A stretch of 64,000 bases of DNA from assembly GCA_026708015.1 (NCBI GenBank), contig JAPOVT010000007.1, positions 6,425 to 70,424 on the forward strand, given 5' to 3'. How positions within the stretch are numbered: the first letter of the stretch is position 1; each line of letters begins with the position of its first letter. Below the pieces are notes generated by a model that saw only the letters and a program-made list of their open reading frames with translations, was not told the origin of the DNA and did no database searches. Of this stretch, positions 57,072-64,000 are shown one piece after another. This DNA comes from a bacterium (GTDB taxonomy: Bacteria > Actinomycetota > Acidimicrobiia > Acidimicrobiales > Bin134). Made by a program: the position numbers and the translations under genes.

Positions 57072-57537
57072 GTCTGCGGTCATCTTCCTCAGGCACGCCA
57101 AATCCGACTGGCATGCAGGAGCTACCAACGACATCGAGCGGCCGCTGAATAAGCGGGGACGCCAAGCCGCCGCGGCCGTGGGCAGCTTCTTGGCCCAGTC
57201 CGGCCATGTGCCCGACCTAGTGCTGTGCTCGCCCGCCACTCGAACCCGCCAAACCCTCGAATTGGCCATGGAAGCAGGGGGCTGGACCAGTCCGACGGAG
57301 ACCGCCGACGAGCTGTACTACGGATCGGTCAACCACATGATCGCCCTTGCCTGCCAGCGGCAGGCTCCCGTCACCATGCTGGTCGGGCACGAGCCGACCA
57401 CGTCAACCGCAATCGGGCGATTGACCGGCGCCGACGTGCGGATGCCTACAGCAGCGCTTGCCCGAGTCAGCCTCAACCCCGACAACACCGGTCAACTCGA
57501 CTGGCTGATCCCCCCTCGCCTGCTGACTGACCGTTAG
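57070..57537 (+). CDS. sixA: SixA-like phosphohistidine phosphatase
   Basis: The 155-residue histidine-phosphatase-superfamily protein starts VIFLRHAKSDWHAG, with the RHA catalytic motif (His9). It continues RPLNKRGRQAAAAVGSF, VLCSPATRTRQT and LVGHEPTTS, which supplies the second catalytic histidine. SixA removes phosphate from phosphohistidine in phosphorelay or PTS proteins. The ATG at 57070 overlaps the haemoglobin start on the other strand. The stop interlocks with that of RmuC. Confidence 0.92.
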   Translation: MSAVIFLRHAKSDWHAGATNDIERPLNKRGRQAAAAVGSFLAQSGHVPDLVLCSPATRTRQTLELAMEAGGWTSPTETADELYYGSVNHMIALACQRQAPVTMLVGHEPTTSTAIGRLTGADVRMPTAALARVSLNPDNTGQLDWLIPPRLLTDR

Positions 57538-58943
57538 TCGTCCTCAGGATCGCTGGGCTCGGCCAACTCCGACACTGCCTCGGCTTCCACCAACTCAGCC
57601 GCGGCCACGGCTCGGGGATACGCCTCCACCGGTGAGACCCCCTCGATGCTCTTGACTCCGCTCACTGGGCCCAATTCCTCAAATCTGCGCGCCCGGGGAA
57701 GCACTCGACCCTCCAATGAGCCAATGCTGTCGTTGTAGGCCTTCACCGCCCGTTGCAATCCCTTGCCCACATTGTCAACGTGGCCTGCGTAGACCCTCAG
57801 GCTGTCGTACAAAGCGGTCGCACCATCGGCAATCTCTTGCGCGTTCTCTTGGAGATCCTGTTGCTGCCAGGCCAGAGCCACCGTGCGTAGAAACGCCAAC
57901 AAGAGCCCGGGCGTGGCGATAAGCACCCGGTGCTTTTGCCAGGCATCTTCCCAAAGGGTGGGCTGCACGTCTACCGCGGCATCCAGAATCGGGTCAGCCG
58001 GCACAAACATCACTGTGAAGTCGGGGGACCCGTCGATCGCCGCTGCGTAGTCCTTATCCCCCAGTTCCTTCGCTCGCCCCATCAGAGATCGGGCATGGCT
58101 CTGAAGCAGCTCACCCTGACGCTGTTCGTCTTTCTCGCTGTGGGCCTCGAGATATGAGTCCAAAGGGGTCTTGGCATCTATTACCACCTGCACGCCGCCG
58201 GGCACACGGACCACGGCATCGGGCCGAACGCTGCCATCGTCGGTGGCAACGGTGTGCTGCTCGACGAAATCGATGTGTTCCCGCATTCCCGACACTTCGA
58301 GAATGTTGCGCAAGGTCTGCTCCCCCCACAATCCCCTCACTTGCGGCGAACGCAGCGCCTCTCTCAATCCGCCGGTCGCCTCCCGGAGCTGTCCGATCTG
58401 GGTTGTCAATCCCTCGTAGGCGCCTTCCCGCTTCTCTTCGATCTCGTTAACCCGTTTTTCGAATTTGGCCAGGTTTTCCTTGACTGGTTTGACCAACTCG
58501 TCGATGGCCTGCTGGCGCTGCTTGAGATCGGCCTCACTCAACTTCTTCTGATCTTCGAATTGCGCCTTGGCCCGCTCCAAGAACACCTTGCTATTGGCTT
58601 CCACCACATTGGAAGCAATGCCCTTGAACTGTGTCTCCAACTCCTCACGGGCCTTGGCCAATTCCTCGGTTCGGGCTTCATGATCGGCCTTGACGGCAGC
58701 AAGCTCCACGCGAGCGGCATCTCGCTCGTCGCGCACTTCTTCCAACTGAGTTCTGGCCGTGTCGCGCTCGCTTGCTGCCTCACTGAGCTGCAGATTCCGT
58801 TCAGCCAGTTGGACTTCTAGTTGAGCCGCCCGCGTCCTTTGGTCGTCGGCCCCGGCCACACCCTTAGCAAGCCGCCACTGCTGCAGGGCAACGGACAGGC
58901 CAACCGCTAGAACCACAACAACAACGACGAGAACAATCTCCAT
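57534..58943 (-). CDS. rmuC: DNA recombination protein RmuC
   Basis: The 469-residue protein has an N-terminal membrane segment (IVLVVVVVVLAVGLSVAL, residues 3-20), a long coiled coil (about 40-190) and the RmuC nuclease-like core: LRSPQVRGLWGEQTLRNILE, PDAVVRVPGGVQVVIDAKTP, MFVPADPILDAA and ATPGLLLAFLRTVALAWQQQ. The D...DAK set matches the PD-(D/E)XK fold. RmuC limits inverted-repeat rearrangements. It is convergent with sixA. Confidence 0.94.
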   Translation of the reverse strand: MEIVLVVVVVVLAVGLSVALQQWRLAKGVAGADDQRTRAAQLEVQLAERNLQLSEAASERDTARTQLEEVRDERDAARVELAAVKADHEARTEELAKAREELETQFKGIASNVVEANSKVFLERAKAQFEDQKKLSEADLKQRQQAIDELVKPVKENLAKFEKRVNEIEEKREGAYEGLTTQIGQLREATGGLREALRSPQVRGLWGEQTLRNILEVSGMREHIDFVEQHTVATDDGSVRPDAVVRVPGGVQVVIDAKTPLDSYLEAHSEKDEQRQGELLQSHARSLMGRAKELGDKDYAAAIDGSPDFTVMFVPADPILDAAVDVQPTLWEDAWQKHRVLIATPGLLLAFLRTVALAWQQQDLQENAQEIADGATALYDSLRVYAGHVDNVGKGLQRAVKAYNDSIGSLEGRVLPRARRFEELGPVSGVKSIEGVSPVEAYPRAVAAAELVEAEAVSELAEPSDPEDD

Positions 58944-59040
58944 AGGCCCACATCCTAGGAAGCCCCGGTGACAGTTTCTGGCCCAGACTTCAACAAGCGG
59001 TTTCGCCTAGCCCGCACAGCGGCAACAAGGGAGGCTTTCC

Positions 59041-59220
59041 ATGACCCAGATGAACGAGCTCGGCTTCTACACGCTGGCCGGGGCCCCGGAGTCGCCTCGG
59101 GAGCTGATCGACTCCAGGGCCACCGGGATCGAGCCTGGATGCCCACCACGCCGGGCTGATCGACTCCAGGGCCACCGCGGCCACCGGGATCGAGCCTGGA
59201 TGCCCACCACGCCGGGCTGA
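59041..59220 (+). pseudogene. 5' stub of an LLM oxidoreductase gene running into tandem repeats
   Basis: An intact AAGGGAGG ribosome site and ATG at 59041 start a 59-codon ORF. The first 24 codons (MTQMNELGFYTLAGAPESPR, ELID) match the N-terminus of F420-type LLM oxidoreductases, where an EVR-AEALGLG helix normally follows. Here the frame instead enters the 52/61-bp repeat and ends at TGA 59218-59220. The remaining ~300 codons are gone. Confidence 0.65.
59104..59216 (+). repeat. Tandem direct repeat, 52 bp and 61 bp copies
   Basis: Copy 1 (59104-59155) is followed directly by copy 2 (59156-59216). The copies are identical except that copy 2 has a 9-base insert formed by local doubling of gccaccgcg. 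A partial third copy (ctgatcgagc...) starts at 59217. The unit contains gccaccgggatcgag, which recurs with variations to 59266. The unit lengths are not multiples of three, so it is not a coding repeat. Confidence 0.85.
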
Positions 59221-59273
59221 TCGAGCCGGGATCGAGCCGGTGGCCCTACACGCCACCGGGATCGAGGTATGGT

Positions 59274-59297
59274 GCTAGGCCGATCTAGCGGTTTTTT
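59274..59297 (+). terminator. Weak stem followed by T-run
   Basis: gctag (59274-59278) pairs with ctagc (59285-59289), followed by ggtttttt (59290-59297). This is an intrinsic-terminator layout on the plus strand behind the LLM stub. The stem is only 5 bp. Confidence 0.35.
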
Positions 59298-59302
59298 GCT
59301 GT

Positions 59303-59458
59303 TTAGGCGTTGCGCTTGCGGGAACGTTCTATGGCGTCGAGCACTGATGGGTTGGCCATGCCGTTGTCATCGGCTAGCGCTCTCAGTGTGTGTCCGTGGT
59401 GATCGTGGAGTAGCCGCATATGAGGAACCTTGGCTCGTATCGACCAGGCGTCGATGCC
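59303..59458 (-). other. Open frame continuing past the amber stop of the small membrane protein
   Basis: In the same phase as the 101-aa gene at 59459-59764, the minus strand stays open for 51 more codons to a TAA at 59303-59305. It reads GIDAWSIRAKVPHMRLLHDH, then HTLRALADDNGMANPSVLDA and IERSRKRNA, which has coding character. It could be a lost C-terminus, a separate small ORF from the ATG near 59420, or a remnant of another gene. Confidence 0.35.
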
Positions 59459-59764
59459 CTAGTCGTTGGCAGCGGGTTCGATGCCTGGCGCTGGAGGTAC
59501 GCTAACGGGCTCAGATGCAGGAGCCTCGGTTGATGCTGCTTCGGCTGGGGCGGGCATGCCGATCCTCAGGAAACCCTCAATACGGGCCAGCCTCTGCCCG
59601 TTGCTGACCACTTCCTGACGCAGGCCGTTATGGTCGTCGCGCAATCCGTTGATGGCCCGGTTGAAGTCGTCGCGCAGCTTCTCGGTGCTGCGCTGTTGAT
59701 GCCAGATGATACCCAAGACGGCGATCAGCACGGTAAGAATCTGTGCGATTGTCTCCGTAGCCAT
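59459..59764 (-). CDS. Small membrane-anchored coiled-coil protein (101 aa)
   Basis: The product has an N-terminal membrane helix (AQILTVLIAVLGIIWH, about residues 6-21), a charged coiled coil (KLRDDFNRAINGLRDDHNGL, RQEVVSNGQRLARIEGFL) and a Pro/Ala-rich tail ending PGIEPAAND. It is likely anchored in the membrane with the coil in the cytoplasm. Similar short anchors are frequent in actinobacteria and have no assigned role. The frame continues after its TAG. Confidence 0.6.
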   Translation of the reverse strand: MATETIAQILTVLIAVLGIIWHQQRSTEKLRDDFNRAINGLRDDHNGLRQEVVSNGQRLARIEGFLRIGMPAPAEAASTEAPASEPVSVPPAPGIEPAAND

Positions 59765-59870
59765 CAGCGCTCTTCCCGTCCCTCCAATTGTATGACTGTA
59801 ATTATCTGAAATTATCTTATATTCGCCAACTATCGAATTGCAACAGGATTCCTTGTGAGGTTAGCGGGTC

Positions 59871-60740
59871 ATGGCCGGACCTAGCCGGTATAGCGTCATG
59901 GCGATGCAAACCGTCACGACAACCGTTGCCGGGCTGGGGATGCGGGAATTCACCGGGGGGTCGGGAGACCCGCTGGTGATTCTGCACCACTCGTTCGGGA
60001 ACCCGGGGTGGATGCCGGTCCACGAGGCCCTAGCTGACCACTACACGGTGCACGCGCTGGACTTGCCGGGCTACGGCGGCACCGAAGGGTCGGAGCGGCC
60101 CGATTGGGCCCGCCATCCCCGCGACTTGGCCCTGCTGGTGGGCCAGTGGCTGCGGGCCAAAGACCTCGGCCCGGTGGTGCTGGTGGGCTGCGGGTTCGGC
60201 GGTTGGGTGGCGGCCGAGTTGGCCACCATGGCCCCGGAACTGCTCAAGCGGCTCATCTTGGTGGGCGCGGCCGGGCTGCTACCCGAACAAGGCCGCATCT
60301 ATGACCAGTTCTTGGTGTCGCACTCCAACTATGTGCAGGCCGCCTTTTCCCGACCGGAAGCCTACGACGCCATCTTCTCAAGCAACGGCGATAGCCCCGA
60401 CGAGCTTCCCATGAGTGACGACACCCTGGTCATCTGGGACATGAACCGGGAGATGACCACCCGGGTGGCGTGGAAGCCATACATGTACAACCGCCGGCTG
60501 CGGCCTCTGCTGGGCGGAGTGAACGTGCCCGCTCTAGTGGTGTGGGGCGACAACGACGCCGTGGTACCGATTGAATGCGCCCACGCCTTCGTCGAGGCCC
60601 TGCCCGACGCCCGATTGGAAGTTGTCCCCGACTGCGGCCACGCCGTCGACCTCGAAGCCCCCGAATCCCTCGCCGCCATCATCACGAGCGGCACCGCCAA
60701 ATCGGCAGGCACCGCACAAATCACCGGAGGAGCTAGCTGA
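59871..60740 (+). CDS. Alpha/beta-hydrolase fold protein without canonical nucleophile
   Basis: The 289-residue protein has LVILHHSFGNPGWMPVHEAL (oxyanion region), DLPGYGGTEGS, WGDNDAVVP (acid) and DCGHAVDLEAPE (His). The nucleophile elbow, normally G-x-S-x-G, reads VLVGCGFGGW, with glycine at the Ser position. It may be a non-hydrolytic member such as a C-C bond enzyme or binding protein. The start at 59871 follows GAGG; ATGs at 59898 and 59904 are alternatives. The stop overlaps the LLM start (TGATG). Confidence 0.85.
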   Translation: MAGPSRYSVMAMQTVTTTVAGLGMREFTGGSGDPLVILHHSFGNPGWMPVHEALADHYTVHALDLPGYGGTEGSERPDWARHPRDLALLVGQWLRAKDLGPVVLVGCGFGGWVAAELATMAPELLKRLILVGAAGLLPEQGRIYDQFLVSHSNYVQAAFSRPEAYDAIFSSNGDSPDELPMSDDTLVIWDMNREMTTRVAWKPYMYNRRLRPLLGGVNVPALVVWGDNDAVVPIECAHAFVEALPDARLEVVPDCGHAVDLEAPESLAAIITSGTAKSAGTAQITGGAS

Positions 60741-62032
60741 TGTTCTTGTCGTATTTCACCGAGCAGCCCATGAGCGCCTACCCGGCCGAGGAGGGCCTGA
60801 AGGAGGGCTTCACCTCGGTGATGTTCTCCAACAAGTACTACGACCCCGAAGAGGGCAGCCGCCTGTTCAACGAGCGCATCGAGGAGTACAAACTGGCCGA
60901 GCAGGTGGGCTTCGACGGGATCATGGTGAACGAGCACCACAACGCCCCGTTCTGCATGCAGGCCCGCATCACGGTGATGTCGAGCATCCTGGCCGCCATC
61001 ACCGAGAGAGCCAAGATCGTGCAGCTCGGCAACCCGCTGCCCACCTACGACAGCCCGCTCATGTTCGCCGAGGAGATCGCCATGATCGACATGATCTCCA
61101 AAGGCCGGCTGATTTCGGGCATCGTGCGGGGCGCAGGGCAGGAGTCGGTGTGCCTCAACGCCAACCCGGCCTACAACCGGGAGCGGTTCAACGAGGCCCA
61201 CGATCTGCTGGTGAAGACCATGACCGACGACGGGCCGTTCTCCTGGGAGGGCGAGCACTTCCAGTACCGGGTGGTCAACCCCTGGGCCCGGGTGCTGCAA
61301 AAGCCCCACCCCCGCATCTGGGTGCCCGGCGTGTTCAGCGCCGAGACCATCCGCTGGGCGGCCCAGCACCGCTACCCCTACATCTCGCTCAACACCCCCC
61401 TGCACCTCACCGGCGAACTGTGGCAGATCTACGACCAGGCCGCCCGGGCGGTGGGGTACGAGGCCGGCCCGGAAAACCGGGGCTATCTGCTGCGGGTCCA
61501 CGTGCAGGAAGACGGCGACAAGGCCCGAGAGAACGCCCGAGAGTTCATGTGGATGCAGGGCGAGTTCACCGGCATCGGCCACCCCTATTGGGTGAGCCCC
61601 TCGGGATACGGGTCGTCGGCCCGCCGGCTGGACTACGCCAAGATGGCCAATGCCGAGGTCCGGGGCTCACGGGCCGCTTCGTTCGAGAAGCAGTTGGCCG
61701 CCCGCGAGATCGTGGCCGGAACCCCCGACGAGGTGATCGCCGAGCTGCGGGTGGTGCTGGAGACCTGTCGCCCGTCGATCCTCATGCTGTGGGGCAACGA
61801 CGGCGGCGTCACCCACGACGACTCCCTGCGGTGCATCGAGCTCATGGGCACCGAGGTGCTGCCCGCGCTGCGGGACATGGGCGACGAGCTGGGCCTGCAC
61901 GACCCGTTTGAGTTGGACTCCCCCGTCAGCCTGGCCCTCACCCCGCCCGACGAGCTGAACCCGGTTGAATCCGACGACGGCGCCCGCCCCGAGGACACCT
62001 CAGACAGCACAGCGCTGAAGATGTTCCGGTGA
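60740..62032 (+). CDS. LLM-class flavin-dependent oxidoreductase
   Basis: The 430-residue luciferase-like protein starts MFLSYFTEQPMSAYP, with FDGIMVNEHHNAPFCMQARI (the EHH motif of alkanal/limonene-type monooxygenases), KIVQLGNPLPTYDSPLMFAE and ISGIVRGAGQES. It is probably an FMN-dependent monooxygenase that needs a flavin reductase. It is coupled to the alpha/beta hydrolase upstream; a cupin gene follows after 37 bases. Together they suggest a small oxidative breakdown unit. Confidence 0.9.
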   Translation: MFLSYFTEQPMSAYPAEEGLKEGFTSVMFSNKYYDPEEGSRLFNERIEEYKLAEQVGFDGIMVNEHHNAPFCMQARITVMSSILAAITERAKIVQLGNPLPTYDSPLMFAEEIAMIDMISKGRLISGIVRGAGQESVCLNANPAYNRERFNEAHDLLVKTMTDDGPFSWEGEHFQYRVVNPWARVLQKPHPRIWVPGVFSAETIRWAAQHRYPYISLNTPLHLTGELWQIYDQAARAVGYEAGPENRGYLLRVHVQEDGDKARENAREFMWMQGEFTGIGHPYWVSPSGYGSSARRLDYAKMANAEVRGSRAASFEKQLAAREIVAGTPDEVIAELRVVLETCRPSILMLWGNDGGVTHDDSLRCIELMGTEVLPALRDMGDELGLHDPFELDSPVSLALTPPDELNPVESDDGARPEDTSDSTALKMFR

Positions 62033-62069
62033 TCTCCCTGCGAGACCCGAGTCCCAAAGGAGCACGCCG

Positions 62070-62537
62070 ATGACAGAGACTCAGCCCCAGGTGTCGTACA
62101 TCCACGCCGAGGACATGGACTTCGCCGAGGTCAAGTCCCAGCAGCACGCCGACGGCCGCCGGGTGTCGGTGTGGCTGAAGCTCATGGAGCTGACCCAGGA
62201 ACGGGCGGTGTACCACACCCGCTACGACCCCGGACTGGTGCTGGAGCGCCACGGCCACAACAGCGACCACTTCATCTTCGTCATCGACGGCGAAGTCACC
62301 TTCGACGAGGAGGTGTGCCGGGCTGGAACCCTCATCAAGCTCCCCCACCTGGCCACCTTCGGGCCCATCAAGGTGGGTGACGAGGGCGCCGAAATCCTGG
62401 AGATCTACTTCGGCGACTCCCGCCCCGCCCCCGCCGACAAAGCCGAATACGCCTCCATCCTTGAAGAGCGGGGCATCACCCCACTCCCCCACCCCCCAGT
62501 GGACTTACCCGACTGGTTCGGCCCGAGGACTGACTAA
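62070..62537 (+). CDS. Cupin-domain protein
   Basis: The ATG at 62070 follows AAAGGAGCACGCCG. The 155-residue product has a single cupin barrel with YDPGLVLERHGHNSDHFIFV (HxH and Glu/His metal ligands) and GTLIKLPHLATFGP (second motif). The role is probably metal-dependent isomerase, oxygenase or ligand binding in the same pathway as the LLM gene. Confidence 0.85.
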   Translation: MTETQPQVSYIHAEDMDFAEVKSQQHADGRRVSVWLKLMELTQERAVYHTRYDPGLVLERHGHNSDHFIFVIDGEVTFDEEVCRAGTLIKLPHLATFGPIKVGDEGAEILEIYFGDSRPAPADKAEYASILEERGITPLPHPPVDLPDWFGPRTD

Positions 62538-62574
62538 GGCGCTGTGTCGCGACTAGCCGATACTCTGCTCACTC

Positions 62575-62691
62575 ATGGAATGGGAAGCGAAAGACCGCTT
62601 GCGCTATAGGCCGCACACCCGGGTCACTCTGAAAGACCATCCAACTCTGGATGAAAAATGGCTCCAACAGCGAATTGTTGATGACCCTTAG
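62575..62691 (+). pseudogene. Short ORF resembling the N-terminus of a larger nuclease-like protein
   Basis: An ATG at 62575 gives 38 codons ending in TAG at 62689-62691. The product MEWEAKDRLRYRPHTRVTLK, DHPTLDEKWLQQRIVDDP resembles the first 40 residues of larger PD-(D/E)XK-like proteins, in which the helix ending RIAEDP leads into the nuclease fold. No ribosome site is evident. It is another N-terminal stub, next to the DUF4143 ATPase. The family call is tentative. Confidence 0.35.
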
Positions 62692-62789
62692 AGGCCGCGC
62701 GGATAGGTAGCCTACCTGGGATAACGCTGTCGAGGGATATCTCATTGAGAAACCTGTCACCTGCGGATACGCGCCAAACTGCGCGCCCG

Positions 62790-63998
62790 TTATGCCCAAA
62801 GGGTGCAGATCGGGGCCGCGATTATGCCGTCGTCAAGTTTGAACGGCCGTGGGCCAGTATGCAGCACCACTCCGGCGACGAACCGGTCGCCTAGTTGGTC
62901 CCGCAACCAGGCGAGGTGGCGAGCGTCTCTGGCGTTGGGGGCGCTCGTCGCTTTGATCTCGATGCCGACAATTCTTCTGGCATCGAGTTCGGCAACCACG
63001 TCGACTTCACGTTCTCCACGTTCTAGGCGTAGGTGGTAGAGGCGGGGCCTGTTCGCTGCGGTTTCCACCTCAGCTCGGAGTTGAGCAGTGACGAAGATGT
63101 CGAGCAGCCGCCCGAGCAGGCCGCCGTCGCTTCGCACTGCGGCTTGGTCGATCTGGAGCGCCGAGGCCCAAAGCGCTGAATCCACCACGCTCCGCTTCGA
63201 AGCCAGCGTCAACCGCTTGAGCCTGTTGGACGTCCACGCCGGCAACTCATCGATAACCAGCAGGTTTTCAAAGAGTCGCTTGTAGGCGGCGGCTGTCTTG
63301 GAGTTGACGTCTGCGGCATCGTAGATCGTCTTGTCGGTGGCAATGCCGCCGGCATTCAAGGCATAGGCCTCAAAGAATCTACGCAAGCGGACGGGATCGG
63401 GGCTCGGCCCAATAGCCTCTGGATCACGGGTGAACATCTGCCCCAGATAGCTCTGCATCCATCGGGAGCGGAGTTGGGGCGTTCGAGCAATCACTGCTTC
63501 GGGGAAGCCGCCTCGCAGGGCTAGGTCGGCATAGCCGAGGATGTCGGGTGGGTCGGGCGGCACGAGCAAGTCGTCGCCTTCTGCTACTCGATCCAGGAAG
63601 GGCTTTGTGGCCCGACCAAACTGCTCGGCAACAGTAAGAGGTTGCATCTTGATTCGTATAACCCGACCAGTGCCTGGCCAAGTCTGACCTTGCAGATCTG
63701 CGTACACCGACCCGGTGAGCAAAAATCGGCCGGGTCGCCGTTCGCTGTCCACTGCCCGCTTGACTGCTCCGAGAACAGCGGGCACCTCCTGCCATTCGTC
63801 TAGCAGTATCGGCTCTGGCAAACCTTGCAGTGCCGCATCAGGGTCGGCCTCGAAGATGGCCGCCTCGTTTGGTCTGTCCAACCGAACCACGCTGGCGGCA
63901 TACCTCTTGGCGGTTGTGGATTTCCCGACAGCTCGCGGCCCTACCAGCATCACTGCTGGGAACTCGCCCAAGATTTCCGCTAGAAGCGGGTCGACCAT
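62790..63998 (-). CDS. DUF4143/AAA_14 family ATP-binding protein (5' end may lie beyond the window)
   Basis: The 402-residue frame has Walker A VGPRAVGKSTTAK, Walker B LQGLPEPILLDEWQEVP, an RFLLTGSVYADLQ sensor and a C-terminal nuclease-like DUF4143 end (RGEREVDVVAELDARRIVGI, EIKATSAPNARDARHLAWL) with the D...E-x-K set. Such proteins are mobile and common near toxin-antitoxin and defence genes. Homologues usually carry a few residues before VDPLLAE, so the ATG at 63998 may not be the true start. Confidence 0.85.
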   Translation of the reverse strand: MVDPLLAEILGEFPAVMLVGPRAVGKSTTAKRYAASVVRLDRPNEAAIFEADPDAALQGLPEPILLDEWQEVPAVLGAVKRAVDSERRPGRFLLTGSVYADLQGQTWPGTGRVIRIKMQPLTVAEQFGRATKPFLDRVAEGDDLLVPPDPPDILGYADLALRGGFPEAVIARTPQLRSRWMQSYLGQMFTRDPEAIGPSPDPVRLRRFFEAYALNAGGIATDKTIYDAADVNSKTAAAYKRLFENLLVIDELPAWTSNRLKRLTLASKRSVVDSALWASALQIDQAAVRSDGGLLGRLLDIFVTAQLRAEVETAANRPRLYHLRLERGEREVDVVAELDARRIVGIEIKATSAPNARDARHLAWLRDQLGDRFVAGVVLHTGPRPFKLDDGIIAAPICTLWA

Positions 63999-64000
63999 CC

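Noticed and set aside
59104-59216. Tandem repeats considered as a CRISPR array
   Set aside because: There are only two to three units of 52-61 bp, adjacent with no spacers, and no cas genes.
1222-59461. In-frame TAG codons (1222-1224 and 59459-59461) plus an MttB-family gene, as a sign of pyrrolysine coding
   Set aside because: The MttB-family gene itself has no in-frame TAG, no pylT/pylS/pylBCD genes are visible, and TAG ends several ordinary genes here (for example 9781-9783 and 45799-45801).

Overview
The window reads as chromosome of a high-GC Gram-positive bacterium, most likely an uncultivated marine or host-associated actinobacterium of the Acidimicrobiia type. This rests on GC-rich codon use, several F420-type luciferase-like (LLM) oxidoreductases, stand-alone cytochrome P450s and a ferredoxin, many CoA-pathway enzymes, GTG starts and very tight gene packing. 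No rRNA, tRNA, CRISPR array, intact insertion sequence or prophage was found. The taxonomy is an inference from gene content.

Layout. 1-2.4 kb: the 3' part of a DNA-methylase-like gene (open at the window edge, with two poly-C tracts), a decayed DUF222 gene, and a small-protein/retropepsin pair. 2.6-3.8 kb: a Rieske oxygenase with a short downstream ORF. 3.9-7.9 kb: a two-gene unit of a TrlF-like PHP-ATPase and an AlbA_2/Schlafen-like protein, a candidate defence or stress module. 7.9-12.3 kb: an amidohydrolase, two VOC proteins, a P450, a SnoaL-like protein and a [2Fe-2S] ferredoxin. 12.3-19.7 kb: a TetR regulator and amidohydrolase on the minus strand, divergent from a six-gene catabolic operon (amidohydrolase, Rieske oxygenase, small protein, two acyl-CoA dehydrogenases, small protein). 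19.7-22 kb: Gfo/Idh/MocA and GMC oxidoreductases. 22-29.8 kb: a minus-strand operon of two tandem dimethylglycine/sarcosine-dehydrogenase-like flavoproteins, an MttB-family methyltransferase and an acyl-CoA dehydrogenase, probably for N-methyl compound demethylation.

30.1-37.8 kb: a VapBC-type toxin-antitoxin pair, P450 plus SDR, a phosphoesterase, an SMP-30 lactonase, a TauD dioxygenase, an enoyl-CoA hydratase, an amino-acid permease remnant and an NAD-dependent epimerase. 37.8-40.7 kb: a trpB-like gene with its middle deleted, a second AlbA_2/Schlafen-like gene with its own promoter, and a frameshifted DUF6226-like remnant. 40.7-52.6 kb: a double-domain CaiB CoA-transferase, an enoyl-CoA hydratase, LLM, SDR, DUF1214-like, sulfotransferase, LLM, a molybdenum hydroxylase large subunit without its partners, and a UbiB/ABC1 kinase.

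52.6-58.9 kb is closest to core genome: serA (with a serine-rich leader ORF and stacked hairpins that look like an attenuator), a coupled DUF1015 gene, an amidohydrolase, truncated haemoglobin, SixA and RmuC. 59-64 kb: the 5' stub of an LLM gene running into tandem repeats, a small membrane protein, an alpha/beta hydrolase-LLM-cupin operon, another gene stub, and a DUF4143 ATPase at the edge.

Three themes stand out. First, the serA leader is a candidate serine-responsive attenuation system. Second, the TrlF/AlbA_2 pair and the MttB/double-dehydrogenase operon are poorly described multi-gene units. Third, at least six gene remnants, several of which keep only the 5' end, lie between well-packed intact genes.
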